In this document: positions 55,477 through 63,218 of the stretch, in pieces | How the letters are laid out: the number at the start of each line of letters is the position of its first letter | Numbering within the stretch: position 1 is the first letter of the stretch | Position numbers and translations under genes: made by a program | Source of the DNA: Roseibium litorale | Lineage (GTDB): Bacteria > Pseudomonadota > Alphaproteobacteria > Rhizobiales > Stappiaceae | NCBI RefSeq assembly: GCF_014842915.1 | Contig: NZ_JACYXI010000001.1 | Span: forward strand, 434,001-498,000 | Direction of reading: 5' to 3' | Length of the DNA: 64,000 bases | The notes under the pieces: generated by a model | What the model was told of the DNA's origin: nothing | The model's input: the letters and a program-made list of their open reading frames with translations, nothing else | The model's database searches: none

Positions 55477-56217
55477 ATGGAGAACGCGCAACTCATCTCG
55501 CTGTCGCGTCAGATCGCCCTCAGGAATCAGATCGACGTTGTCGCCAGCAACATGGCGAACATTAACACGACCGGTTTCAAGGCTCAGCGTATGGTCTTCG
55601 AAGAAGTAACCATGCCATTGGCAGAAGCGTCCGAGTTCAAACAGAGTGACCAGCGGCTGTCCTATGTTCAGGACTACGGGACTTCGTTCAACATGCTGCA
55701 GGGCTCAGTCCGGTTGACCGGAAACGAGCTTGACGTGGCAGTAGACGGCGACGGCTGGTTTGCTATCGCGATGCCGGATGGCAGCGAGACTTACACACGG
55801 GATGGTTCCTTCAAGCTGGACAACACCGGCAAGCTTGTGACGTCCACAGGCAAGGAAGTCCTGACGGACGGCGGCCCGATCACATTCACAGCCCAGGACG
55901 GAAAGATCACCATCTCAGACGACGGTACGATCTCGACCGAACTGGGCCTGCGCGGGAAACTGAAGATGGTTTCCTTTGAAACCCCTCAGATGGCCAAAGC
56001 GATCGGCGAGAACCTCTACACCTATGAGAACGCCATACCGATGCGGAATGGCAAGGTTATCCAGGGCGGCCTGGAAGGTTCTAACGTCAACAGCATCATT
56101 GAGGTCGCGCACATGATTGAAATCACTCGCGCTTACGAGACGGTCAGCACGATGATGCAGAAGACCGACGACCTTCGCGAGAACGCCATTTCCAAACTAG
56201 GCAGCCTTCGGGCCTGA
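55477..56217 (+). CDS. flgF: Flagellar basal body rod protein FlgF
   Basis: A 246-residue proximal rod protein: N-terminal LISLSRQIALRNQIDVVASNMANINTTGFKAQ, central ELDVAVDGDGWFAIAMPDGSETYTRDGSF and C-terminal NSIIEVAHMIEITRAYETVSTMMQ. ATG 55477 has AAGGAAG upstream. It heads flgF-flgG-flgA-flgH, with a sigma-54-like element about 67 bp ahead. Confidence 0.96.
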   Translation: MENAQLISLSRQIALRNQIDVVASNMANINTTGFKAQRMVFEEVTMPLAEASEFKQSDQRLSYVQDYGTSFNMLQGSVRLTGNELDVAVDGDGWFAIAMPDGSETYTRDGSFKLDNTGKLVTSTGKEVLTDGGPITFTAQDGKITISDDGTISTELGLRGKLKMVSFETPQMAKAIGENLYTYENAIPMRNGKVIQGGLEGSNVNSIIEVAHMIEITRAYETVSTMMQKTDDLRENAISKLGSLRA

Positions 56218-56235
56218 CTGCGGGAGCCCTGATCC

Positions 56236-57018
56236 ATGAAAGCACTCCATATCGCAGCGACGGGCATGAAAGCTCAAGAGTTGAATGTCGAAGTCATCTC
56301 GAACAACGTCGCGAACATGCGCACGACCGGCTACAAGCGCCAGCGTGCTGAATTCCAGGATCTGCTCTACCAGAACTTGCGCCGTATGGGCGCTGACACC
56401 TCGAACACCGGCACCATCGTGCCGACAGGTGTTCAGATCGGTTCAGGCGTGAAGACGGCCGCCACCGGCCGCATCATGTCGCAGGGAACACTGGAAGAGA
56501 CCGAAAAGGATCTCGATGTCGCGATCCGCGGCGAAGGCTTCTTTCAGATCGACCTGCCCGACGGCACAACGGCTTATACCCGTGATGGCTCCTTTGAACT
56601 GGACGCCGACGGCAATCTTGTGACTGTCGACGGCTATACCGTTCAACCCGGCCTCACCATTCCGGACGACACCAGGGACATCACCATCTCCGCCGATGGT
56701 ACGGTTCAAGGCATCGACGGAGCGGGAAACGCCGTGACCTTCGGCCAGTTCACCCTCGCGCGCTTCGTCAACAAGTCCGGTTTGGAAGCCATCGGGGACA
56801 ACCTGTTCCTTGAAACAGCCGCCAGCGGCGCTGCGCAGGTCGATGTTCCCAATTCGGACGGTTTTGGTGATCTCCAGCAGAAATATCTCGAGATGTCGAA
56901 TGTGGATGCTGTGACCGAAATCTCTGATCTGATCGCCGCGCAGCGTGCCTATGAGATGAATTCCAAGATCATCCAGGCCGCCGACGAAATGTACTCGACA
57001 ACGTCGAACATCCGTTAA
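56236..57018 (+). CDS. flgG: Flagellar distal rod protein FlgG
   Basis: A 260-residue distal rod protein: MKALHIAATGMKAQELNVEVISNNVANMRTTGYKRQR, LDVAIRGEGFFQIDLPDGT and C-terminal NVDAVTEISDLIAAQRAYEMNSKIIQAADEM. It follows flgF by 18 nt. Confidence 0.97.
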   Translation: MKALHIAATGMKAQELNVEVISNNVANMRTTGYKRQRAEFQDLLYQNLRRMGADTSNTGTIVPTGVQIGSGVKTAATGRIMSQGTLEETEKDLDVAIRGEGFFQIDLPDGTTAYTRDGSFELDADGNLVTVDGYTVQPGLTIPDDTRDITISADGTVQGIDGAGNAVTFGQFTLARFVNKSGLEAIGDNLFLETAASGAAQVDVPNSDGFGDLQQKYLEMSNVDAVTEISDLIAAQRAYEMNSKIIQAADEMYSTTSNIR

Positions 57019-57030
57019 GGGGCCACGATC

Positions 57031-58008
57031 ATGACACGCATTCTCGCACTTGCCGGTCTCACCCTGAGCCTGATGTCCTCGCTTGGTGCGATGGCGGACA
57101 GCCGCCCGGTGCTACGTTCGGAAATTGCCACACTCTCGGAAGTGGTCACCGTTGGCGACTTTTACGACAACGCCGGCCCCTCGGCTTCCGTACCGCTGTT
57201 CCGCGCCCCGGACCTCGGGACCTCCGGCACAGTTCCCGCCGCAGATGTCGCCGCAAGGGCCAGGGACGCCGGACTTCTTCAGGCAGGGACCGATGGCCTG
57301 ACAAGTGTCGTTGTCCAGCGCCGGGCCGAGCCCTATGACGCGGAACGTCTCAAAAACATGGCAAAAAAGGCTCTCGCAGCCCGCGACGCAAGCCTGACCC
57401 CTGCCGATCTGGACATTTCCTTCTACCGCACGCCGGTCACCATTCAGGCAAATCCGGCAGCGGATGAGCCCATATCTGTCGACAGAGTCCTGTGGTCACG
57501 GACAGACGGCCGCTTCACCCTGTTCCTGAGTGTCGCAACCGGCAACGGTATCCAGCAATTGAGCCTGACCGGTCAGGCAACCGAACTGATGGAAGTCGCC
57601 GTGCTGAGCCAGCCTCTGCGCAGAGGCAGTGTTCTGAAACCGCAGGATCTCACCCTCGTCCGCCAGCCGCGCGCCCGTGTTCCTGCCAATGCGCTGACCA
57701 GCCCTGAGGAGGTTGCCGGCCTTGCCGCCCGCAACAATCTTCGCGCAGGCGCCCCGCTTCTGAAGACCGACTTTGAACGGCCCATCCTTATCGCCCGTGG
57801 CGAGAAGGTGACGATAACTTACGAGCTTCCTGGCCTTAAGCTGACCACTCGCGGACAAGCACTCGAAGATGGTGCTGAAGGCGATGTGATCGACATCCAG
57901 AACCTTCAATCCAAGAGAACCATACCTGGCGTCGTCCTGTCCCGCGGACAGGTGCGCGTCACCTCCGCCTCCCCCGTTCTCGCCAGCCTGAATGAGGCCG
58001 TGAAATGA
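57031..58008 (+). CDS. flgA: Flagellar P-ring formation protein FlgA
   Basis: A 325-residue periplasmic chaperone for P-ring (FlgI) assembly. It has a signal peptide (ILALAGLTLSLMSSLGAMADS), a SAF-like domain region (VLSQPLRRGSVLKPQDLTLVR), and the C-terminal FlgA domain (ARGEKVTITYELPGLKLTTRGQALEDGAEGD, ending VRVTS). It is longer than the enterobacterial protein, as is usual in alphaproteobacteria. The stop overlaps the flgH start by 4 nt. Confidence 0.93.
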   Translation: MTRILALAGLTLSLMSSLGAMADSRPVLRSEIATLSEVVTVGDFYDNAGPSASVPLFRAPDLGTSGTVPAADVAARARDAGLLQAGTDGLTSVVVQRRAEPYDAERLKNMAKKALAARDASLTPADLDISFYRTPVTIQANPAADEPISVDRVLWSRTDGRFTLFLSVATGNGIQQLSLTGQATELMEVAVLSQPLRRGSVLKPQDLTLVRQPRARVPANALTSPEEVAGLAARNNLRAGAPLLKTDFERPILIARGEKVTITYELPGLKLTTRGQALEDGAEGDVIDIQNLQSKRTIPGVVLSRGQVRVTSASPVLASLNEAVK

Positions 58009-58769
58009 CTGTAGCCTCCCTCTCCAGCCACCGTGCCACGACGGTTCTCGGCAGCCTTATTCTGGCATCTGTCCTTGCAGGCTGTGGCGCAGGCGACCGT
58101 CTGGCACAAGTCGGCCAGCAGCCGGTTCTGAACGCCATTCAGGACCCGACCACGACAGCTGGCTACCGCCCGGTTCAAATGCCCATGCCCGAGCCGCAGA
58201 AAGCGCATTATAACCCGAACTCCCTTTGGCGTTCCGGCAACCGCGCCTTCTTCGAAGATCAGCGCGCAAAGCAAGTCGGGGACATTCTGACCGTTGTCGT
58301 GACGATTTCCGATAAGGCCGAGTTCGACAACACCACGAACCGCTCGCGCACCGACAGCTCCTCCGCAGGAACAGGCGGCGCCCTCGGAACGGCTCTCGAC
58401 ACCATATTCCTTCCTGCAGGCGTATCCGCCAGCGATCTGGCATCGGTGGACAGCTCGACCGACTTTAAGGGCTCCGGCTCTGTGGACCGTAAGGAGTCTC
58501 TGGAAACCTCCGTCGCTGCCGTCGTCCTGCAGGTTCTGCCCAACGGCAATCTGGTGATCGAAGGCCGCCAGGAAGTGCGCGTGAACTTCGAAGTCCGCGA
58601 GCTGGTTGTTGCAGGCATTGTCCGGCCGGAGGACATCACCTCCGACAACAAGATCGCCAGCGAGAAGATCGCAGAAGCACGCATCGGCTACGGCGGCCGC
58701 GGCCAGATTACGGACGTCCAGCAGCAGCGCTATGGCAGCCAGGTCATGGACATCCTCCTCCCCTTCTGA
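58005..58769 (+). CDS. flgH: Flagellar L-ring protein FlgH (lipoprotein)
   Basis: A 254-residue outer-membrane L-ring lipoprotein. It has a lipobox signal (VLGSLILASVLAGCGAG) and family segments SLWRSGNRAFFEDQRAKQVGDILTVVVTI, LVIEGRQEVRVNFEVRELVVAGIVRPEDI and DVQQQRYGSQVMDILLPF at the C-terminus. It ends the flgFGAH unit and is followed by a strong terminator. Confidence 0.96.
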   Translation: MTVASLSSHRATTVLGSLILASVLAGCGAGDRLAQVGQQPVLNAIQDPTTTAGYRPVQMPMPEPQKAHYNPNSLWRSGNRAFFEDQRAKQVGDILTVVVTISDKAEFDNTTNRSRTDSSSAGTGGALGTALDTIFLPAGVSASDLASVDSSTDFKGSGSVDRKESLETSVAAVVLQVLPNGNLVIEGRQEVRVNFEVRELVVAGIVRPEDITSDNKIASEKIAEARIGYGGRGQITDVQQQRYGSQVMDILLPF

Positions 58770-58864
58770 TGTCCGTCTGAACTTCCCAGACAGTCCCCAG
58801 GCATAACAAGCTCCCCCGGCGGCGGGATTGGGTGTTCTAGAAGCCCGCTCCCTGCCGCTGACAA

Positions 58865-58904
58865 CGGGCACGGTACCTCGCTCCCCGAGTACCGTGCCCG
58901 TTTT
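58865..58904 (+). terminator. Rho-independent terminator after flgH
   Basis: CGGGCACGGTAC (58865-58876) pairs perfectly with GTACCGTGCCCG (58889-58900), followed by TTTTCACTTTT. Its position closes the flgFGAH unit. Confidence 0.88.
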
Positions 58905-58933
58905 CACTTTTGCCTTCCGCATTTTGACCGCAG

Positions 58934-58970
58934 GCACAAAAAAACCCTTCCGGGCAAACCGGAAGGGTTT
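58934..58970 (-). terminator. Rho-independent terminator of dksA
   Basis: On the minus strand AAACCCTTCCGG and CCGGAAGGGTTT form a 12-bp perfect stem over a 5-nt loop, followed by a run of T residues. It lies 27 nt after the dksA stop. Confidence 0.9.
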
Positions 58971-58997
58971 AAAATTCCTGAAGTTCCCCAGGCCTTG

Positions 58998-59414
58998 TCA
59001 GTCGTCCCGGTAGACTTTTTCGCGGCGCTCATGCGCCTCTTGCGCCTCGATCGACAGGGTTGCGATCGGACGGGCTTCCAGACGGCGCAGGGAAATCGGC
59101 TCGCCGGTTTCCTCACAGTAGCCATAGCTGCCATCTGCAATCCGCTCCAGAGCAGCGTCGATCTTCGAGATCAGCTTGCGCTGCCGGTCACGGGCTCTCA
59201 GTTCAATCGAGCGATCCGTTTCGGAAGATGCACGATCAGCGAAGTCCGGGTGGTTCTGGCTTTCTTCCTGAAGGTTGGCAAGGGTTTCCTTGCTCTCCTT
59301 CAAAATGTCATCTTTCCAGTCCAGGAGCTTGTTCTTAAAGTACTCCCGCTGCCGCTCATTCATGAACGGCTCGTCATCCCTGGGACGATATTCAGACTCA
59401 AGTTCAACCGTCAT
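58998..59414 (-). CDS. dksA: DksA-type RNA polymerase secondary-channel regulator lacking zinc cysteines
   Basis: A 138-residue protein binding the RNA polymerase secondary channel and working with ppGpp on stable RNA promoters. The coiled-coil tip motif D-x-x-D-x-A is present (DFADRAS). The globular end reads YGYCEETGEPISLRRLEARPIAT and keeps only one of the four zinc-finger cysteines, the cysteine-poor form typical of alphaproteobacteria. GGAG lies 6 nt before ATG 59414. It is between flgH and fliX in the opposite direction. Confidence 0.95.
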   Translation of the reverse strand: MTVELESEYRPRDDEPFMNERQREYFKNKLLDWKDDILKESKETLANLQEESQNHPDFADRASSETDRSIELRARDRQRKLISKIDAALERIADGSYGYCEETGEPISLRRLEARPIATLSIEAQEAHERREKVYRDD

Positions 59415-59580
59415 CGATAGCTCCGGATTACCTTTGGGCCGGCCGCAATATATCGTCGGCGCACGCCAGCCACAACGACCGAATTCGCAAAAATCGTAAG
59501 GACAAAACCCTAGTCAATTCAGATGGATAAGACTAGGAAGCTCGTTTTCTATGCATCTCCCCCAAAAACAAGGCACCACC

Positions 59581-60000
59581 TCAGGATGAAAACCGGCCCA
59601 GTTTCGCAAGCTCGACCTTTACCCTGAGTTCGATTTCCTTCACCACGCCATCGATGCGCGGATCACCGCTTTCAAGCGTGCCTTCAACCTGGTTGGCGAG
59701 AGATTCAAGCTTGTCTGCCGAGACGATTCCAGCCAGCAGATCGGCTTTCAAATCCTCAAGCTGGTCCAGCAGCGTATGCCCGCGTTTGGCAGCCTTGGAG
59801 CGACGATCCGGCTCATCGACCAGTTCCTGCAAGGCCAGAAGCGCGTCCATGCCCTGAATGCCGCCGCTGCTCGTCGTGGCACCTGAAGCTGCAGCCTCGC
59901 CCCCCATATCCGGTTCGAAAAATCCGCCCTCAGACCCCACGCGCCGCTTGCCGCTCCGGCCCTGAACGCCGCTGATAGGCTTTTGTCCTGTAATGCGCAT
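59581..60000 (-). CDS. fliX: Flagellar assembly regulator FliX
   Basis: A 139-residue cytoplasmic protein. The N-terminus is basic and Gly-rich (MRITGQKPISGVQGRSGKRR). The helical part (MDALLALQELVDEPDRRSKAAKRGHTLLDQLEDLKADLLAG) matches FliX, which in Caulobacter couples basal-body assembly to the activator FlbD. It is divergent from flgI and its sigma-54-like element, a context that fits this role. Confidence 0.9.
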   Translation of the reverse strand: MRITGQKPISGVQGRSGKRRVGSEGGFFEPDMGGEAAASGATTSSGGIQGMDALLALQELVDEPDRRSKAAKRGHTLLDQLEDLKADLLAGIVSADKLESLANQVEGTLESGDPRIDGVVKEIELRVKVELAKLGRFSS

Positions 60001-60204
60001 GTTCTCTGGTGTCCGAATTAGCCCGCCGGGTGCGGAGCGTCAGAATCTGCCTGACAAGGTAAATGACTCCGCACCTACCGGGCAAGATTTGCCGGGCAGG
60101 TTCTCACCACCTCATTCCAGAAGACGGAAAATACTTGGTGGCGATGAATAGCTAAATGGCTATTTCCCTAGGATTTTCAAGACTTATTCATCTCGGAGCC
60201 AAGT

Positions 60205-60220
60205 TGGCACGGCGCTCGCA
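60205..60220 (+). promoter_or_regulatory. Sigma-54-like promoter of flgI
   Basis: TGGCAC-GGCGC-TCGCA matches TGGCAC-N5-TTGCW with one mismatch in the -12 half, 69-84 bp before the flgI start, almost the same position as the flgF element. No gene is seen in the rest of the 288-nt fliX-flgI gap. Confidence 0.55.
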
Positions 60221-60288
60221 TTCTAAGAAGGGAATTTTCACGGCGGCACCCGCTCAGGGTCAGCAGCCATCTTCGGAACGGGACGACA

Positions 60289-61404
60289 ATGACATCCGGC
60301 ACCATCTACAGGCTCTTTGCGGTTGCGATCTGCTTGACGATCCTGACGTCGGCCGCTCTTGCTGCATCCCGCATCAAGGACATCGCCAACTTCGAAGGCA
60401 TTCGTGAAAATCAACTGATCGGTTACGGTCTGGTGGTCGGCCTGAACGGCACCGGCGACTCCCTGCGCAACTCTCCCTTCACCAAGCAAAGCTTGCAGGC
60501 GATGCTGGAGCGCCTTGGCGTCAACACCCGCGACGTGGACCTGAACACAAACAATGTCGCGGCCGTGATGGTGACCGCCAATCTCCCGCCCTTCGCAACT
60601 CAGGGAACCCGGATTGACGTCGCCGTCAGTGCGCTCGGCAACGCAGGCTCCCTGCAGGGCGGCACCCTGCTGGTGACGCCTCTGATCGGCGCCGACGGCG
60701 AAGTCTATTCCATCGCACAAGGGTCGGTCGCAATCGGCGGCTTTTCAGCCCAGGCGGATGCCGCATCCGTGGTGCGCGGTGTTCCGACCTCCGGCCGCAT
60801 CTCGAATGGGGGACTTGTGGAACGCGAGGTCGATTTCAAGCTCGCCTCGCTGACCACCTTGCGCCTGGCACTGCGCAATCCAGACCTGACCACGGCGCGC
60901 CGCATTGCGCTCTCGATCAACGAGCTGATCGGCATGCCTACAGCCGAACCGATGGATCCCGGTACCGTCCGTATCGACCTTCCACGCCAGTATGACGGGA
61001 ACATCGTGGATCTGATCACGGATATCGAGCAGCTCATTGTGGAACCGGATCTCGCCGCCCGGGTCGTGATCGACGAAAACTCCGGCATCATCGTCATGGG
61101 GCAGGACGTCAAGGTCTCCACTGTAGCCGTCGCCCAGGGCAACCTGACCGTGACGATCGCCGAGAGCCCGCAAGTCTCACAGCCGTTGCCGTTCTCTCAG
61201 GGGCAAACCGTCATCACACCTCAGTCGGATGTCACGGTGAACACCGACCCGGACGCAAAACTCGCGATCGTCGGCGAGACCGTCACGCTCAAGCAACTCG
61301 TGGATGGGCTCAATGCTCTCGGCATCGGTCCGCGTGACATGATCTCCATCCTACAGGCCATCAAGGCATCCGGCGCCCTTCAGGCCGACATAGAGGTCCT
61401 CTGA
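60289..61404 (+). CDS. flgI: Flagellar P-ring protein FlgI
   Basis: A 371-residue periplasmic P-ring protein with a signal peptide (FAVAICLTILTSAALAASRI) and family segments IKDIANFEGIRENQLIGYGLVVGLNGTGD, KQSLQAMLERLGVN, NVAAVMVTANLPPFATQGTRIDVAVS and the C-terminal GPRDMISILQAIKASGALQADIEVL. It heads flgI-flgJ-flgN. Confidence 0.97.
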   Translation: MTSGTIYRLFAVAICLTILTSAALAASRIKDIANFEGIRENQLIGYGLVVGLNGTGDSLRNSPFTKQSLQAMLERLGVNTRDVDLNTNNVAAVMVTANLPPFATQGTRIDVAVSALGNAGSLQGGTLLVTPLIGADGEVYSIAQGSVAIGGFSAQADAASVVRGVPTSGRISNGGLVEREVDFKLASLTTLRLALRNPDLTTARRIALSINELIGMPTAEPMDPGTVRIDLPRQYDGNIVDLITDIEQLIVEPDLAARVVIDENSGIIVMGQDVKVSTVAVAQGNLTVTIAESPQVSQPLPFSQGQTVITPQSDVTVNTDPDAKLAIVGETVTLKQLVDGLNALGIGPRDMISILQAIKASGALQADIEVL

Positions 61405-61406
61405 TT

Positions 61407-61715
61407 ATGTATGACACCGTCACCTCAGGCAGCAGCGCAACTCCGCTTCCGTCGTTGAACAATTTCAGCAAACAAGACAAGGCGGGCGCCCACGAGACCG
61501 CTCAGCAATTCGAGGCCTCGTTTCTCCGGAACATGCTTGAACCCATGTTCACGGATATGGGCGAAGGTGGCACTTGGGGTGGCGGAACAGGCTCGGATGC
61601 CTGGCGCGGCATGCTGATCGACGAATACGCAAACTCCATTGCAAAAGCTGGCGGCATTGGCATTGCCGGCGCGGTGGAGCGAGAACTTCTCGCCATCCAG
61701 GAGAACTCCCGATGA
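61407..61715 (+). CDS. Rod-binding protein (FlgJ N-terminal domain only)
   Basis: A 102-residue protein equal to the N-terminal rod-capping domain of FlgJ (AQQFEASFLRNMLEPMFTDM, WRGMLIDEYANSIAKAGGIGIAGAVEREL). The muramidase domain of enterobacterial FlgJ is absent, as in most alphaproteobacteria. It starts 2 nt after the flgI stop and overlaps the next gene by 4 nt. Confidence 0.9.
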   Translation: MYDTVTSGSSATPLPSLNNFSKQDKAGAHETAQQFEASFLRNMLEPMFTDMGEGGTWGGGTGSDAWRGMLIDEYANSIAKAGGIGIAGAVERELLAIQENSR

Positions 61716-62200
61716 ATGCCCAGCCAGAATCCAGCAAGCTGCCCTTTTCCCTGGAACGGCCGACGACCCCCGCAGAAGCAAATCAGTTCTGCATCGCCCT
61801 CTCCGGTACCATGGAAAGCCTGCTGCGGATCATTGAAACCGAGACGGCTCTGGTTCGTGACGGCAAGCTGCGGGAAGCAGGCACGCTGCAGCCCGAGAAG
61901 GCGCGCTACATTCATGAATATACGCGCGGCATGATGTGCGCGAAGGACAATTCCGTTGCGCTTGGAAACCTTGCGCCGGCTGCCGCACAAAACCTGAAGC
62001 GACAGCATGCCGAATTTCAACCGCTGCTGCGTATCAATCTCGCTGTCCTGGCAACCGCACGGGAAGTCGCAAACACCATCGTTGCAAGTGTCGCCAAAGC
62101 CGTCGGCGCCCAGCAAAAGAGCACGACATATGGACCGGCTGGCAACCATCCGCAGGCCCCGCGCCCGGCCAGCGGCATCGCCATCAACCGGTCGCTGTAA
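61712..62200 (+). CDS. FlgN/FlbY-like flagellar protein
   Basis: A 162-residue helical protein with a FlgN-like pattern (CIALSGTMESLLRIIETETALVRDGKL, LQPEKARYIHEYTRGM, NLAVLATAREVANTIVASVAKAVG). FlgN proteins are export chaperones for hook-filament junction proteins. The N-terminus carries an SLERPTTPAEANQF lead-in and the C-terminus a short Ser/Pro tail. It is translationally coupled to the rod-binding protein (ATGA). FlgN-type identity is by helix pattern and context, so moderate. Confidence 0.75.
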   Translation: MNAQPESSKLPFSLERPTTPAEANQFCIALSGTMESLLRIIETETALVRDGKLREAGTLQPEKARYIHEYTRGMMCAKDNSVALGNLAPAAAQNLKRQHAEFQPLLRINLAVLATAREVANTIVASVAKAVGAQQKSTTYGPAGNHPQAPRPASGIAINRSL

Positions 62201-62589
62201 CAGCGCCATATCCGTCATTAGCCGGACTGGCCCAGTTTTAAAACCTGAAGCAACCACCTGTGCATCCATAGGAATATGCACTGATACCTCTAGGTTACCG
62301 AGCGCGAACCGATAGACCAGTTCAAAAGCCCTCATGACTGACGCTCGATTGTCTGCGGATTACGGCAGCCAGGCTCGCAGATGCTTGGCTGCCGCTTCTT
62401 TTTCCGGCATCATGCGATCATAAATCAGTGCACATATGTTTCTCGTTCAATTGACTGTTAAGCGAATCAAGCAGCAGAGCCAATCTTGTTAAAATTGTAA
62501 TTATTTTATTAACAAAGGATTCATTCCCCCGTTTTATTCTTTGTCTGGAATCGGGTTAGTATTTTTGAATAGACCCGGAGGAAAAGACG
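62201..62589 (+). promoter_or_regulatory. Gene-free region with terminator and AT-rich flaG leader
   Basis: The 389-nt stretch has no convincing gene. It includes a terminator at 62363-62394 and then an AT-rich stretch (about 62440-62560) with repeated TTAA elements, likely the flaG promoter region. GGAGGAAA precedes the flaG ATG. Confidence 0.5.
62363..62404 (+). terminator. Terminator of the flgI-flgJ-flgN unit
   Basis: CGGCAGCCA (62363-62371) pairs with TGGCTGCCG (62386-62394) around a 14-nt loop, followed by CTTCTTTTTCC. The loop is longer than usual. Confidence 0.65.
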
Positions 62590-62973
62590 ATGGAAACGGC
62601 ACTTTTACGGTCGCCATCGCCGTCTTACACGGCGATTACGCCAGCCGCACGAGCACCGGAACGGATCGAGCCAGCAGCCAAAACCGACCTGCCTGCCTCC
62701 AGAGCCGTCACACCGGCAAACGACACGACAGAGTCCCGCCGCTCCGCTGAGAGTGAACGGTCCGAGTTGCCCTTTGCCCAGGCAAAGCTCGACAAGCAGA
62801 ACGTTCTCGACCCAGAGAGCGAAAGCTACATTTACATCGCCACCAACAGTGACACCGGCGAAGTGGTGCGTCAGGTGCCCAGCGAAACACTGAGGCGGTT
62901 GCGCGCCTACGCAAAGGTCCTGTCCGAACAGAGCACCGCCCCACAACCGCAAAGCACGGTCAAAACGGCCTGA
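62590..62973 (+). CDS. FlaG-like flagellar protein
   Basis: A 127-residue protein. The first ~70 residues are Pro/Ala/Arg-rich and probably disordered. The C-terminus has the FlaG core (ESYIYIATNSDTGEVVRQVPSETLRRLRAYAKVL). FlaG affects filament length in some bacteria. It is directly upstream of the flagellin gene, separated by a terminator. ATG 62590 has GGAGGAAA upstream. Confidence 0.78.
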   Translation: METALLRSPSPSYTAITPAARAPERIEPAAKTDLPASRAVTPANDTTESRRSAESERSELPFAQAKLDKQNVLDPESESYIYIATNSDTGEVVRQVPSETLRRLRAYAKVLSEQSTAPQPQSTVKTA

Positions 62974-63012
62974 CATCACCTCCAAACAAGATCAAATCCC
63001 CAAACGGCCTGA

Positions 63013-63044
63013 GCCCGCCCGCAGCTATAGCGAGCGGGTTTTTT
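63013..63044 (+). terminator. Rho-independent terminator between flaG and flagellin
   Basis: CCCGC and GCGGG flank a loop containing CCGCAGCTATAGCGA, directly followed by TTTTTTG, 41 nt after the flaG stop. Confidence 0.7.
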
Positions 63045-63161
63045 GTATTCAACCAAGATTGCCTCAACTGCATCCAGTAGAATTAACTATAAATATTCAG
63101 AGACCTTTAGCGTTAAATACCGGTAACCAAGTTAATTAGGAATCATTACAAATATTCAGAA

Positions 63162-63216
63162 CAGAGTTCCCTCGTCATTCAGAAGGAATGGCTTCAGTAA
63201 AACAGAAGGAACTCTG
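63162..63216 (+). promoter_or_regulatory. Flagellin leader hairpin sequestering the ribosome binding site
   Basis: CAGAGTTCC (63162-63170) is perfectly complementary to GGAACTCTG (63208-63216), which lies 2 nt before the ATG and covers most of the AAGGA ribosome binding site. A smaller CATTC/GAATG hairpin lies inside the loop. The arrangement fits post-transcriptional control of flagellin, as FlbT does in Caulobacter and related bacteria; the FlbT link is inference. Confidence 0.6.
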
Positions 63217-63218
63217 AC

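Noticed and set aside
63100..63125. TTAA-like motifs before flagellin as a CtrA site
   Set aside because: The half sites do not have the 7-nt spacing of the consensus.
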